Of a stretch of DNA of 40,168 bases, positions 27,757 through 35,789 are shown piece by piece. Positions within the stretch are counted from its first letter, which is position 1; the number at the start of each line of letters is the position of its first letter. The position numbers were made by a program, and so were the translations under genes. This DNA comes from an uncultured Acetobacteraceae bacterium. Lineage in GTDB: Bacteria > Pseudomonadota > Alphaproteobacteria > Acetobacterales > Acetobacteraceae. The notes beneath the pieces are model-generated. The model ran no database searches. It saw only the letters and a list, made by a program, of their open reading frames with translations, and was not told the origin of the DNA. The DNA lies in NCBI GenBank assembly GCA_937873205.1, contig CALMVO010000141.1:1-40168 (forward strand), written 5' to 3'.

Positions 27757-29640
27757 ATGGATAGTGAAACGATGGGATACGCGGACGAGAGGTTGGACGT
27801 GATCGTGGTCGGCGGTGGACATGCCGGATGCGAGGCGGCCGCGGCCGCGGCACGTGTTGGCGCACGGACGCTGTTGCTAACGCATCGGCTGGACACGATC
27901 GGGGCGATGTCGTGCAACCCGGCGATCGGCGGCATCGGCAAGGGTCACCTGGTGCGGGAGATCGATGCGCTGGACGGCCTCATGGGCCGAGCGGCGGATC
28001 GTGCCGGCATCCACTTCAAGCTGCTGAACCGCTCGAAGGGCCCCGCCGTGCACGGTCCGCGAGCGCAGGTCGATCGGTCCCTCTACCGGTCGGCGATCCA
28101 GGATCTTCTGGCCGAGACAGACGGGCTGCGGATCGCGGAGGCGGCCGTGGATGACGTGCTGATGGGGGACGATGGCGTCGCCTGCGGCGTGCTATGCGCC
28201 GACGGGCGGCGAATAAAGGCCGGCGCGGTGGTGCTGACCGCCGGCACGTTCCTGCGCGGCGTCGTCCATGTCGGTCATCAGGGCACGCCTGCCGGCCGGG
28301 TCGGCGAGGCCCCGGCGATGGTCCTGGCCGAGCGGCTGACGGCGATGGGTCTGCCGATGGGGCGGCTGAAGACCGGGACGCCACCACGGCTGGCCCGGAA
28401 CAGCATCGACTGGGAGGCGCTGCCGGAGGATGCCGGGGATGAGGTGCCGCAAGCGTTCAGTCGGCTGACCGGCCGAATTGACACGCCGCAGCTGTCCTGC
28501 CGGATCAGCTCGACCACGCCAGAGACGCACCGGCTGATCCGCGATACGCTGCACCTCTCCGCACTTTATGGCGGCGGCATTTCCGGACGCGGTCCCCGCT
28601 ACTGTCCCTCGATCGAGGACAAGGTGGTCAGGTTCGCTGATCGCGACCGCCATCAGGTGTTCCTCGAGCCGGAAGCGCTGCCGGGCAATCCGGGTAGCGA
28701 TCTGGTTTATCCGAACGGGATTTCGACCAGCCTGCCCGCCAATGTGCAGGCCCAGCTGGTGGCCACAATGCCTGGGCTCGCTCGAGCTCGGATCGTGCGA
28801 CCTGGCTATGCGGTCGAGTACGACTACGCCAATCCGCGGGCACTTTGGCCGACGCTGGAGCTGAAGCGGATGCCGCGCCTGTTCCTGGCGGGTCAGATCA
28901 ATGGCACCACCGGCTACGAGGAGGCGGCGGCGCAGGGGCTGCTGGCCGGGCTCAATGCCGCGCGGCGGGCCGGCGGCCTCGGCATGGTGCAGGTCGACCG
29001 CGGCATGGGATATCTGGGAGTGATGGTGGACGACCTCACCACGCAGGGCGTGAGCGAGCCGTATCGCATGTTCACCTCGCGCGCCGAGTATCGTCTGACA
29101 TTGCGTGCCGACAATGCCGATCTGCGACTCACCCGCGCCGGCATCGGCTGGGGCTGCGTCGGGGCGGAGCGCGCCGCGCTCTTCGTGGCGGACGAGGCCG
29201 AGATCGCGGCGGCGATGTGGCGAGCCGGACAGGAGAAATTTGGATCATCGCAGCTGCAGGCGGCTGGCGTGGACGTCCAGGCCGACGGGCGCCGGCGCAG
29301 TGTCCTGGATCTGCTTGCGGCCGATGCTGACCCGGCGGCGATGGCCGCGCTGGCGCCCTGGACAGCCGGCCTGTCGGCGCGGGCGGCGACGCATCTGCGA
29401 ACCGAGGCGCGCTATCGCGGCTATCTGGGTCGTCAGGCCACCGAGATCCGACAGCTCACGACCGAGACCGCGATGCGGCTGCCGGACTCACTTGACTACA
29501 CGACCATCGGCGGCCTGAGTACGGAGATGCGAGAGCGCCTGCAGGGTGCACGGCCAGCGAATTTCAGCGCCGCCCAGCGTGTTCCCGGCATAACGCCGGC
29601 CGCCCTCACCGCGTTGATGGCGCACGTCCGCGCCGCCTGA
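27757..29640 (+). CDS. mnmG: tRNA uridine-5-carboxymethylaminomethyl(34) synthesis enzyme MnmG
   Basis: MnmG (GidA) is the FAD/NADH partner of MnmE. The 627-residue product has the FAD-binding [19 protein letters not shown] (14-32), [60 protein letters not shown] with a conserved Cys, [17 protein letters not shown] and [10 protein letters not shown]. The C-terminal helical domain ends with [17 protein letters not shown] and [12 protein letters not shown]. The start at 27757 is chosen by spacing; an ATG at 27772 is an alternative. The stop at 29640 abuts the first parS site. Confidence 0.97.
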   Translation: MDSETMGYADERLDVIVVGGGHAGCEAAAAAARVGARTLLLTHRLDTIGAMSCNPAIGGIGKGHLVREIDALDGLMGRAADRAGIHFKLLNRSKGPAVHGPRAQVDRSLYRSAIQDLLAETDGLRIAEAAVDDVLMGDDGVACGVLCADGRRIKAGAVVLTAGTFLRGVVHVGHQGTPAGRVGEAPAMVLAERLTAMGLPMGRLKTGTPPRLARNSIDWEALPEDAGDEVPQAFSRLTGRIDTPQLSCRISSTTPETHRLIRDTLHLSALYGGGISGRGPRYCPSIEDKVVRFADRDRHQVFLEPEALPGNPGSDLVYPNGISTSLPANVQAQLVATMPGLARARIVRPGYAVEYDYANPRALWPTLELKRMPRLFLAGQINGTTGYEEAAAQGLLAGLNAARRAGGLGMVQVDRGMGYLGVMVDDLTTQGVSEPYRMFTSRAEYRLTLRADNADLRLTRAGIGWGCVGAERAALFVADEAEIAAAMWRAGQEKFGSSQLQAAGVDVQADGRRRSVLDLLAADADPAAMAALAPWTAGLSARAATHLRTEARYRGYLGRQATEIRQLTTETAMRLPDSLDYTTIGGLSTEMRERLQGARPANFSAAQRVPGITPAALTALMAHVRAA

Positions 29641-29656
29641 CGTTTCACGTGAAACA
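29641..29656. promoter_or_regulatory. parS site 1 (ParB-binding centromere-like site)
   Basis: CGTTTCACGTGAAACA matches the universal chromosomal parS (TGTTTCACGTGAAACA) at 15 of 16 positions. It sits between the mnmG stop and the rsmG start region, about 1.4 kb upstream of parB. Confidence 0.93.
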
Positions 29657-30278
29657 TCTGCCTAACTGGGTTGTCGCCGATGTTTCACGTGAAACATCGG
29701 AGAGGCTGGCCACCTTCGCCGACCTGCTGATTCACTGGAACACGAGGATCAACCTCGTATCAGCCGGCGACATTGAGCAGATCTGGAGCCGGCATATCGC
29801 CGACAGCCTGCAGCTGTTGCCAGATCTTGCTGCCGGCCCCGGCTTCATCGATCTTGGCTCCGGCGGCGGCTTTCCCGGTCTGGTCCTGGCGATCGCCACC
29901 GGCCAGCCGGTGATCCTGATCGAGTCCGATCGGCGAAAGGCCAGCTTCCTGCGCGAGGCTGCACGAGCGACCGCTACCGACGCGATCGTGCTGGCCCAGC
30001 GCATCGACGATGTCGATCTGCCACCATCGCAGATTGTGACCGCACGGGCCCTGGCGCCGCTCCCGCAACTCCTCGAGTGGGCTAGCCGACTGCTTGCTCC
30101 GGACGGCATCTGCCTGTTCCTGAAGGGCCGACGTGCCGCGTCCGAATTGACCGCGGCCCAAACGGAATGGCACATGACGGTTTCCAAACGACAAAGCCGT
30201 ACCGATCCGGACGGCGTCATCCTCAGGTTGAGTGAACTCAGGCGTGTCAGAGAGCCCGACCGGGCGCCCGGCCGGTGA
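29649..30278 (+). CDS. rsmG: 16S rRNA (guanine(527)-N7)-methyltransferase RsmG
   Basis: RsmG methylates G527 of 16S rRNA (the 530 loop) with SAM; loss gives low-level streptomycin resistance in several bacteria. The 209-residue product has the family order SERLATFADLLIHWNTRINLVS, IWSRHIADSLQLLPDL, FIDLGSGGGFPGLVLAI (SAM motif I), LIESDRRKASFLREAAR and TARALAPLPQLLEWA. The start GTG at 29649 lies inside parS site 1. The second parS encodes the conserved N-terminal VSRET. There is little Shine-Dalgarno signal, so translation may depend on coupling with mnmG 8 bp upstream. The 3' end overlaps parA by up to 47 bp. Confidence 0.95.
   Translation: MKHLPNWVVADVSRETSERLATFADLLIHWNTRINLVSAGDIEQIWSRHIADSLQLLPDLAAGPGFIDLGSGGGFPGLVLAIATGQPVILIESDRRKASFLREAARATATDAIVLAQRIDDVDLPPSQIVTARALAPLPQLLEWASRLLAPDGICLFLKGRRAASELTAAQTEWHMTVSKRQSRTDPDGVILRLSELRRVREPDRAPGR
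29681..29696. promoter_or_regulatory. parS site 2, perfect 16-bp palindrome
   Basis: TGTTTCACGTGAAACA is an exact match to the consensus chromosomal parS. It lies 25 bp after the first site and within the rsmG coding region, where it encodes VSRET. Confidence 0.97.
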
Positions 30279-31089
30279 ATCCAGCGCCGGACCGAAACAG
30301 ATCCCGCACATCGTCGCCATCGCCAACCAGAAGGGCGGGGTCGGCAAGACCACGACCGCCATCAATCTGGCGACAGCCCTGGCCGACCGATCGCTCCGGG
30401 TGCTCCTGATTGACCTCGATCCGCAGGGCAACGCGTCCACCGGGCTGGGCATCAGCTATGCCAACCGTTCTAACGGGAGCTACGCGCTGATCGCGGACGC
30501 CTGCGACCCGGCCGACGTCGCCTGCTCCACGATGATACCCTCGCTATGGCTTGTCCCGGCCGACAACGAGCTTGCCGGCGCCGAGATCGAGCTCGTCGAT
30601 CGCGAGCGCCGGGAGTTCCGGCTGCGCGACGCGCTGCTGCCCGAGGCCGCCTCGCTCCCCTACGACATCATCCTCATAGATTGCCCACCCAGTCTGGGGC
30701 TGCTGACCCTGAACGCGCTGATCGCCGCCCAGTCGGTCCTGGTGCCGCTGCAGTGCGAGTTCTTCGCGCTCGAAGGCGTCAGCCAGCTGATCCGCACCGT
30801 CGAGCGCGTGCGCCGCGCCTTCAACCCGACATTGCTATTGCAAGGGATGGTGCTGACGATGTTCGACCGACGCAACAACCTGTCCGAACTGGTCGCCGCC
30901 GATGCCCGTAGCTTCTTCGGCACCCAAGTGTTCGAAACCGTGATCCCGCGCAACATTCGCATCTCCGAGGCGCAGAGCCACGGCAAGCCGGCCTCGCTCT
31001 ACGATCCGAGATCGAGCGGTGCGCTCGCCTATGACCGGCTTGCCGAGGAACTTCTGGAGCGTCTGGCCAAACGGGCGCCCGCAGCGTGA
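30232..31089 (+). CDS. parA: Chromosome partitioning ATPase ParA (Soj)
   Basis: ParA binds DNA in the ATP state and moves ParB-parS complexes to the cell poles. The 285-residue product has the deviant Walker A in ANQKGGVGKTTTAINLATAL (31-50), the A' motif LIDLDPQGNASTGLG, the Walker B-like ILIDCPPSLGLLTLNAL, and VLTMFDRRNNLSELV and FETVIPRNIRISEAQSHGKP. The first about 25 residues are a variable polar leader. The start is GTG 30232 or GTG 30244; both overlap the end of rsmG. The stop overlaps the parB start (GTGA). Confidence 0.95.
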   Translation: MNSGVSESPTGRPAGESSAGPKQIPHIVAIANQKGGVGKTTTAINLATALADRSLRVLLIDLDPQGNASTGLGISYANRSNGSYALIADACDPADVACSTMIPSLWLVPADNELAGAEIELVDRERREFRLRDALLPEAASLPYDIILIDCPPSLGLLTLNALIAAQSVLVPLQCEFFALEGVSQLIRTVERVRRAFNPTLLLQGMVLTMFDRRNNLSELVAADARSFFGTQVFETVIPRNIRISEAQSHGKPASLYDPRSSGALAYDRLAEELLERLAKRAPAA

Positions 31090-31982
31090 GCCGTCGGCGA
31101 GACGCCGCTCCCCGGCTCGGCCGTGGTTTGGCCGCCCTCCTTGGCGATGCCGGTTCCGAAGCAAGCCCGGCTGACGCTCCCGACAGCGGCTCACGCTCGC
31201 TGCCGATCGAGCGGCTCGAAGGCGGACCGTTCCAGCCCCGCCGGGTGATGGAGCAGGAGGCGCTCGAGGAGCTGGCAAGCTCTATCCGCTCCCGCGGCAT
31301 CCTCCAGCCGATCCTGGCGCGTCGACATCCCGCTCATCCCGACCGCTACCAGATCATCGCCGGTGAGCGGCGATGGCGTGCGGCACAACTGGCTGGTCTG
31401 CACGAGGTGCCGGTGCACGTGCGGGCGCTTTCCGACAGTGACGCGATGGCAGCCTCCTTGGTCGAGAACCTGCAGCGGCGCGACCTGAACGCGATCGAAG
31501 AGGCGGAGGGACTGCAGCGGCTGCTGGGCGAATTCTCCATGACCCAGGAGCAGCTCGCCAGCGCCGTCGGCAAATCCCGCAGCCACATCTCCAACACGAT
31601 CCGGCTGCTGCAGCTGCCGCCTACCGTCCGCCGTGAAGTCATGCAAGGCGGCCTGTCCGCCGGACATGCACGGGCCCTGCTCGGCCATCCCGACCCAGCC
31701 AGGGCCGCCCTCGTCGTCATCTCGAAGCGGCTGTCGGTGCGGCAGACCGAGGCGATGACGCAAAGTGCCGGGCAGGCCGCCAGCATTGCTCCCGCCGCCG
31801 CCCGCCTGCCGGTGGGACCGGAGCCGGCCAAGGACCCTGAGATCGCCAGCCTGGAGCGGTCCTTGCGCGAGAAGCTGGGACTGAAGGTCGAGGTGCAGTT
31901 CCATGGCCGTGGCGGCCAGATCCGCATCCATTACGCGACGCTGGATCAGCTCGACGGCGTGCTGCAGCTTCTGAACCAATAG
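31086..31982 (+). CDS. parB: Chromosome partitioning CTPase ParB (Spo0J)
   Basis: ParB loads at parS and slides as a CTP-gated clamp, marking the origin region for segregation. The 298-residue product opens with RLGRGLAALLGDAG (the ParA-stimulating Arg-rich N-terminus). It then has FQPRRVMEQEALEELASSI, the CTP-binding GERRWRAAQLAG (93-104), VENLQRRDLNAIEEAEGLQRL written by position near 127-147, the helix-turn-helix VGKSRSHISNTIRLLQLP, GHARALLG and the C-terminal dimerisation domain (EKLGLKVEVQF). Its target parS sites are present in this same window. Confidence 0.96.
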   Translation: MSRRRDAAPRLGRGLAALLGDAGSEASPADAPDSGSRSLPIERLEGGPFQPRRVMEQEALEELASSIRSRGILQPILARRHPAHPDRYQIIAGERRWRAAQLAGLHEVPVHVRALSDSDAMAASLVENLQRRDLNAIEEAEGLQRLLGEFSMTQEQLASAVGKSRSHISNTIRLLQLPPTVRREVMQGGLSAGHARALLGHPDPARAALVVISKRLSVRQTEAMTQSAGQAASIAPAAARLPVGPEPAKDPEIASLERSLREKLGLKVEVQFHGRGGQIRIHYATLDQLDGVLQLLNQ

Positions 31983-32076
31983 TTGGGGACCGACTTGCGC
32001 AAAATGGTGGAGCGAACCACTTCCCACAGGCGAGCGCCGCTGCTAAGAGCGCGTCACCCGTGGGGACCCTGGGTCC

Positions 32077-32152
<76 letters not shown>

Positions 32153-32155
32153 TCC

Positions 32156-32617
32156 TTACCAGCCAGCCAAGCTCGGCTGCACCACGGCCATGACCACGAT
32201 CACCAGCATGAGCGCCGTCGGGATCTCGTTCGCCATCCGGTAGAAGCGCTGCGGCCGCATGTTGCGATCCTGCTCGAAATCACGGCGCCAGCGGGCGCAT
32301 GCACCGTGGAAGCAGAGCATGAGCCCCGCCCCGCCGAGCTTTACCCACCACCAGGCCGCCGACCAATTGACGGCGCCCGGTGTCAGCACCATCAGCGTGC
32401 CGAACGTTACCGCGGCGATCATCGCTGGGGTGGTGATCGCCCGCAGCAGACGGCGCTCCATCACCTTGAAGACCTCGCTCTGCTCGGATCCGATTGCGGC
32501 CTTGCAATGGTAGACGAACAACCGCGGCAGGTAGAACAGGCCGGCCATCCAGGCGATCACCGAGATCAGGTGCAGCGCCTTTTCCCATTGTAGATACGGG
32601 CCCAGTGCCGGGATCAT
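32156..32617 (-). CDS. hemJ: Protoporphyrinogen oxidase HemJ
   Basis: HemJ is the membrane protoporphyrinogen IX oxidase used by many alphaproteobacteria in place of HemG or HemY. The 153-residue product has four hydrophobic segments. The N-terminal EKALHLISVIAWMAGLFYLPR and FVYHCK carry the conserved His residues, and WWWVKLGGAGLMLCFHG carries the conserved Lys; the last helix is ALMLVIVVMAVVQP. The start ATG overlaps the hemE stop (ATGA), so the two haem genes are translationally coupled. It converges with tRNA-Lys, with only 3 bp between. Confidence 0.93.
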   Translation of the reverse strand: MIPALGPYLQWEKALHLISVIAWMAGLFYLPRLFVYHCKAAIGSEQSEVFKVMERRLLRAITTPAMIAAVTFGTLMVLTPGAVNWSAAWWWVKLGGAGLMLCFHGACARWRRDFEQDRNMRPQRFYRMANEIPTALMLVIVVMAVVQPSLAGW

Positions 32618-33678
32618 GGACGCCGTACGGCCTCGACCAGGGCCGCCACGTGTTCCGGCGGCGTCTGCGGCAGCACGCCATGGCCGAGATTGAAGACGTG
32701 CGGCCGCCCCCGCAACGCATCGCGGATCCGGCCCGCCTCCCGAACCAATCCATCTCCGCCGGCCAAGAGGCAGAGCGGATCAAGGTTGCCCTGCAACGCG
32801 ACCGTCGGGGGCACCAGCCCGGCCACCACGTCGAGCTCGGTAGCCGTATCCAGCGCCAGCGCATCGACCGCGGTGACTGCCGCATAACGCTCCACCAGCC
32901 ACCCGCCCAGCCTCGGGAAGCCCACGACCGGCACCCCGGGGTGATGGCGGCGGATCTCCTCCACGATCAGCCGGTTCGGCTGGATCACGTGGCGCTCGAA
33001 CTGCGGCGGCGGCAGCAGCCCGGCCCAGCTGTCGAACAGCATCACCGCCTCCGCACCGGCCGTGATCTGGTCGCACAGCATTCGCGCGGTCGCCTGCGTC
33101 AGCAGATCGATCAGCCGGTCGAACAGCGCCGGCTCGGCATAGGCCATGGTCCTGGTCGCCGCGAATTCCTTCGAGCCGCCACCCTCGACCATGTAGCAGG
33201 CGACCGTGAACGGCGACCCGGCGAAGCCGATCAGCGTGGTGGCGCCGGCCCGGCCAAGCCCTAGTGACGCCTGATCAGCCGGAGCATCGAGCAGCCGGCG
33301 CAGCCGTCCGATCGTCTCCATGATCGGCGCCGTCACCTCGGCCACGCGCTCAGGACGTAGGCGCTGCAGGTCGGCGTAACATCGGATCGGCTCCAGCACC
33401 GGCCCGACTTGATCGACGAACCGCAGCGACTGTCCCATCGCCCACGGCAAGATCAGGATGTCGCTGAACAGGATCGCGCCATCCATAGCGTAGCGGCGGA
33501 TCGGCTGCAGCGTGATCTCGGTGGCGATGTCCGGGGTCGTGCAACGGGTCAGGAAGTCCGCTTGCGCACGCAGCGCCCTGAATTCCGGCAGATAACGGCC
33601 AGCTTGCCGCATCAACCAGATTGGTGGCGGCCAGATCGGCTCGCCGGACAGCACGCGCAACAGAGGCTTGTCGGTCAT
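32614..33678 (-). CDS. hemE: Uroporphyrinogen decarboxylase
   Basis: HemE removes four acetate carboxyls from uroporphyrinogen III to give coproporphyrinogen III. The 354-residue product has the signature RQAGRYLPEF (24-33), AILFSDILILPWAMGQ, the second signature GFAGSPFTVACYMVEGGGSK, MLFDSWAGLLPP and a C-terminal FNLGHGVLPQTPPEHV. The ATG at 33678 gives the usual start; a longer frame upstream would enter the proposed origin. In Caulobacter and Rickettsia hemE borders the replication origin, and here too the divergent gap upstream has origin-like features. Confidence 0.97.
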   Translation of the reverse strand: MTDKPLLRVLSGEPIWPPPIWLMRQAGRYLPEFRALRAQADFLTRCTTPDIATEITLQPIRRYAMDGAILFSDILILPWAMGQSLRFVDQVGPVLEPIRCYADLQRLRPERVAEVTAPIMETIGRLRRLLDAPADQASLGLGRAGATTLIGFAGSPFTVACYMVEGGGSKEFAATRTMAYAEPALFDRLIDLLTQATARMLCDQITAGAEAVMLFDSWAGLLPPPQFERHVIQPNRLIVEEIRRHHPGVPVVGFPRLGGWLVERYAAVTAVDALALDTATELDVVAGLVPPTVALQGNLDPLCLLAGGDGLVREAGRIRDALRGRPHVFNLGHGVLPQTPPEHVAALVEAVRRP

Positions 33679-34020
33679 CCTGCCGCCCGTCCGGGTTCTG
33701 GGCCATCCGGTCGAACCCGGTCTCACCACTGTCGGCGACCTCTAAACATGAAAGAAGAAGAAGAAAATGGTGGGAGTCCTAAGGGGCCCTGTGGATGTCG
33801 GGGTACCCGGCTTGCTGAATTTGTACCCTGACCTGTCCACAGCAAGGTCGATCCACAAATGATTGGACGGCCAGGATTTTCCGAGATCATCCCGTTCCTG
33901 TACAACCAGGCCTGTGTACAACTCCACGCCGTCGGCGGTCGCCCACATCATCCCCGTGACTCGGTACCGCCGCGGTCGAGCCCCCTGGTCATCCCCGCGT
34001 ACCCCAGGACTCCCACATCG
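33679..34020. other. Candidate chromosomal replication origin (oriC) between hemE and maf
   Basis: A 342-bp non-coding gap between divergent genes. DnaA-box-like 9-mers matching TTATCCACA at 7 of 9 positions are at 33790-33798 (minus, ACATCCACA), 33833-33841 (plus, CTGTCCACA), 33849-33857 (plus, CGATCCACA) and 33913-33921 (minus, TTGTACACA). An AT-rich purine tract at 33742-33768 contains four AAG trinucleotides in phase (33752-33763) followed by AAA, compatible with a DnaA-trio-like unwinding element in otherwise GC-rich DNA. Context supports this: hemE borders the origin in other alphaproteobacteria (established), and parS and parAB lie 2-4 kb away. Promoters for hemE and maf must also be here; I could not place them. 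Confidence 0.65.
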
Positions 34021-34644
34021 ATGAACAGCCCGCCGCCGCCGTTGCAGTCCGCGACTCCGAGGCTGATCCTGGCGAGCGGCTCCGAGGCACGGGCAAGCCT
34101 GTTGCGGGCAGTCGACCTCGTCGTCGAGATCCAGCCGTGTGATGTGGACGAGCCGGCGATCAGACGGCAGTCGGTTGCGGGCGGTCTGTCGCCGGCACAG
34201 ACAGCTATCCGATTGGCCGAACACAAAGCTGCCGCCGTCTCTGACCCGGATGCCGTCGTGATCGGCGCCGACCAGATCCTGACCTGCGACGGCCATTGGT
34301 TCGACAAGCCCGCCAGTCTGGCCTCGGCCCAGTCCGCCCTGAAGATGCTGCGTGGTCGGTCCCATACGCTCCACACCGCCGTCGTCTGCCGGCGACACGG
34401 CCAGGTGGTCTGGCGGCATGTCGCGGAACCCCGCCTGCGCATGCGTCCGGTGTCAGACGCTTTTCTCGATCGATACCTGACGCTCGAGGGCGATCGGCTG
34501 CTGTCGTGCGTGGGTGGATATCGGCTGGAGGCGACCGGCCTGCATCTGTTCGAGAGCGTCGAGGGTGAACATGCGGCGATCCTTGGCCTGCCGATGCTGC
34601 CGCTGCTGGCGTTCTTGCGCCGTCATGGCGTGTTGCTGTCCTAG
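34021..34644 (+). CDS. maf: Maf-family nucleotide pyrophosphatase
   Basis: Maf/YceF proteins hydrolyse modified or non-canonical nucleoside triphosphates. The 207-residue product has LILASGSEARASLLRAV (the N-terminal signature SxSxxR), AIRLAEHKA, the catalytic Asp in VIGADQILTCDG, FDKPASLASAQSALKML, HTLHTAVVC and SCVGGYRLEATGLHLFESVEG near the C-terminus. The ATG at 34021 starts just at the edge of the proposed origin. In many alphaproteobacteria maf is followed by aroE, coaE and dnaQ; here it is followed by mobile-element debris. Confidence 0.9.
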   Translation: MNSPPPPLQSATPRLILASGSEARASLLRAVDLVVEIQPCDVDEPAIRRQSVAGGLSPAQTAIRLAEHKAAAVSDPDAVVIGADQILTCDGHWFDKPASLASAQSALKMLRGRSHTLHTAVVCRRHGQVVWRHVAEPRLRMRPVSDAFLDRYLTLEGDRLLSCVGGYRLEATGLHLFESVEGEHAAILGLPMLPLLAFLRRHGVLLS

Positions 34645-34740
34645 CGGTCGAGCAAGGGGACCCAGGCGAGTCGCATGGGATCCGCGGGGGCGCTGGCGGC
34701 AAGAGGGCTCTGTTCTCCTTCCACGCGGCAGGAGTACGTC

Positions 34741-34914
34741 ATGACCACCCTTGCCGCCGACCTATGGATGGCAGTCAGCCAGATCACGGCCGCCCGCAGC
34801 CTGCTGGGCCTGCTCGACCTCGACGACGCGCTCGTCATCGGCGATGCGTTGCACTGCCGGCTGCGACCGCATGACCCATCGCGCGATGCGGCGGCGACTG
34901 GCCGTTCGCGCTGA
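34741..34914 (+). pseudogene. ISAs1-like (H-repeat type) transposase fragment
   Basis: A 57-codon open frame with AGGAG upstream. Its segment QITAARSLLGLLDLDDALV followed by IGDALHCR matches by eye the region around the second catalytic Asp of ISAs1/H-repeat DDE transposases (typically NEITA..LL.LLDL.G.LV..DA..CQ). The matching part is about 35 residues; the tail (RPHDPSRDAAATGRSR) does not continue the family. It is either a truncated IS scrap or, less likely, a small expressed protein derived from one. Confidence 0.5.
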
Positions 34915-35031
34915 AGTCGACCAGCCTGCTCAGCACCGGCATCTCCATCCGGCCCGAGCGAAAGCGCCCCGGAAAGCTGACCGATCGTATGATCTGTCTT
35001 CGGCCGAATGGCGGTCGAGGATGCCGCAGGC

Positions 35032-35060
35032 TTGCCAGCATGGCCGGGCGACGCTATACG
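35032..35060 (+). promoter_or_regulatory. Promoter of tRNA-Ala
   Basis: TTGCCA (35032-35037), a 17-bp spacer and TATACG (35055-35060) lie 47 bp upstream of the tRNA. Confidence 0.55.
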
Positions 35061-35107
35061 GCCGCCACCCAATCGCTTGCCTCATGCAGGCGGTCTGCCC
35101 GACGACC

Positions 35108-35183
35108 GGGGCCGTAGCTCAGTTGGGAGAGCGCCTGAATGGCATTCAGGAGGTCAGGGGTTCGATTCCCCTCGGCTCCACCA
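35108..35183 (+). tRNA. tRNA-Ala (anticodon GGC)
   Basis: A complete 76-nt cloverleaf: the acceptor GGGGCCG pairs with CGGCTCC (one G-U), the D-arm is TAGCTCAGTTGGGAGAGCG, the anticodon stem CCTGA/TCAGG encloses the loop ATGGCAT, the T-arm has GGTTCGATTCC, and CCA is encoded. It reads GCC. It is intact, with its own promoter and terminator, inside a region of mobile-element debris. tRNA 3' ends are common integration sites, but I find no integrase and no duplicated tRNA end here. Confidence 0.97.
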
Positions 35184-35200
35184 TCTTGCCTTGTAAGATG
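35182..35200 (+). terminator. Intrinsic terminator after tRNA-Ala
   Basis: CATCTT (35182-35187), a 7-nt loop and AAGATG (35195-35200) are followed by the T-rich TTGTTATCATT. The stem begins in the encoded CCA. Confidence 0.6.
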
Positions 35201-35312
35201 TTGTTATCATTAAGATTCTAGACGCGGAAACTTCTACTTCCACGTTGGAAACCACCTTAACGCATGATTTCTCGGGAAACGTCCAGGAACACGGCGAACC
35301 GTATGACGTCCC

Positions 35313-35530
35313 TTATCGCCCAAGGCTGATCGGCGATCTGATCCATCGCGCCGGCTGCGCCACCGCCCCCGATATCAACTCCGTCACGGCCCAGACCAGC
35401 GCGTCAACCCGGTCCGGTGGGTCCCCGACGCCTAGCTCCCATCGACACATCTGCTCCTCGAGCCGCTGGTGTAGGCCGACGTGGTACACCCGTCCTTGCT
35501 CGTAGAGTGCCACGATATCGCTGCCGGCTG
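35313..35530 (-). pseudogene. C-terminal fragment of a phage terminase large subunit
   Basis: The minus strand encodes VALYEQGRVYHVGLHQRLEE, then QMCRWELG and DPPDRVDALVWAVTEL. This matches the C-terminal end of TerL-type packaging nucleases of prophages and gene-transfer agents, where ALYEQGRV.HVG, QM and SPDRVDALVWA are conserved. Only about 60 residues remain; upstream the sequence loses similarity near 35515, where an opposite-strand gene fragment begins. No other head or packaging gene is near, so this is a scrap. Confidence 0.65.
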
Positions 35531-35667
35531 AGCTATGGTTACAGATTGACGGCTACCGCTTCGAGAACCGCGTCACGACCGAAGCCGAAGCCATCCGTCT
35601 CCTGATCGAACTGGGCCTACAGGCGGAGGAACGGCACCGGCAGGACTCTGCCCTTTCACAGTGGTAA
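35514..35667 (+). pseudogene. Ribbon-helix-helix protein fragment
   Basis: The plus-strand frame reads ATISLPAELWLQIDGYRF, then ENRVTTEAEAIRLLIELGLQ, and ends at TAA (35665-35667). A beta strand followed by an Ala/Glu-rich helix with EAIRxLIELGL is the ribbon-helix-helix (CopG/Arc-like) pattern of small plasmid or prophage DNA-binding proteins. No in-frame start remains: a TAG lies just before it, at the junction with the terminase scrap. Confidence 0.5.
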
Positions 35668-35789
35668 CGCGGATTCGAACCTCCGGCCCGGCGTTCTAAA
35701 CATAAGGCTTGACCCCACCCAATCCCAATGCACAGAAAGGTGCACGAAACCCCTGTACAGCCGACTCCCGCCTCTGCTGCGAAGCGCGG

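Noticed and set aside
33742-33768. Coding start of a longer maf or small gene in the hemE-maf gap
   Set aside because: The in-frame upstream extension of maf lacks family similarity, and no ribosome-binding site supports it.
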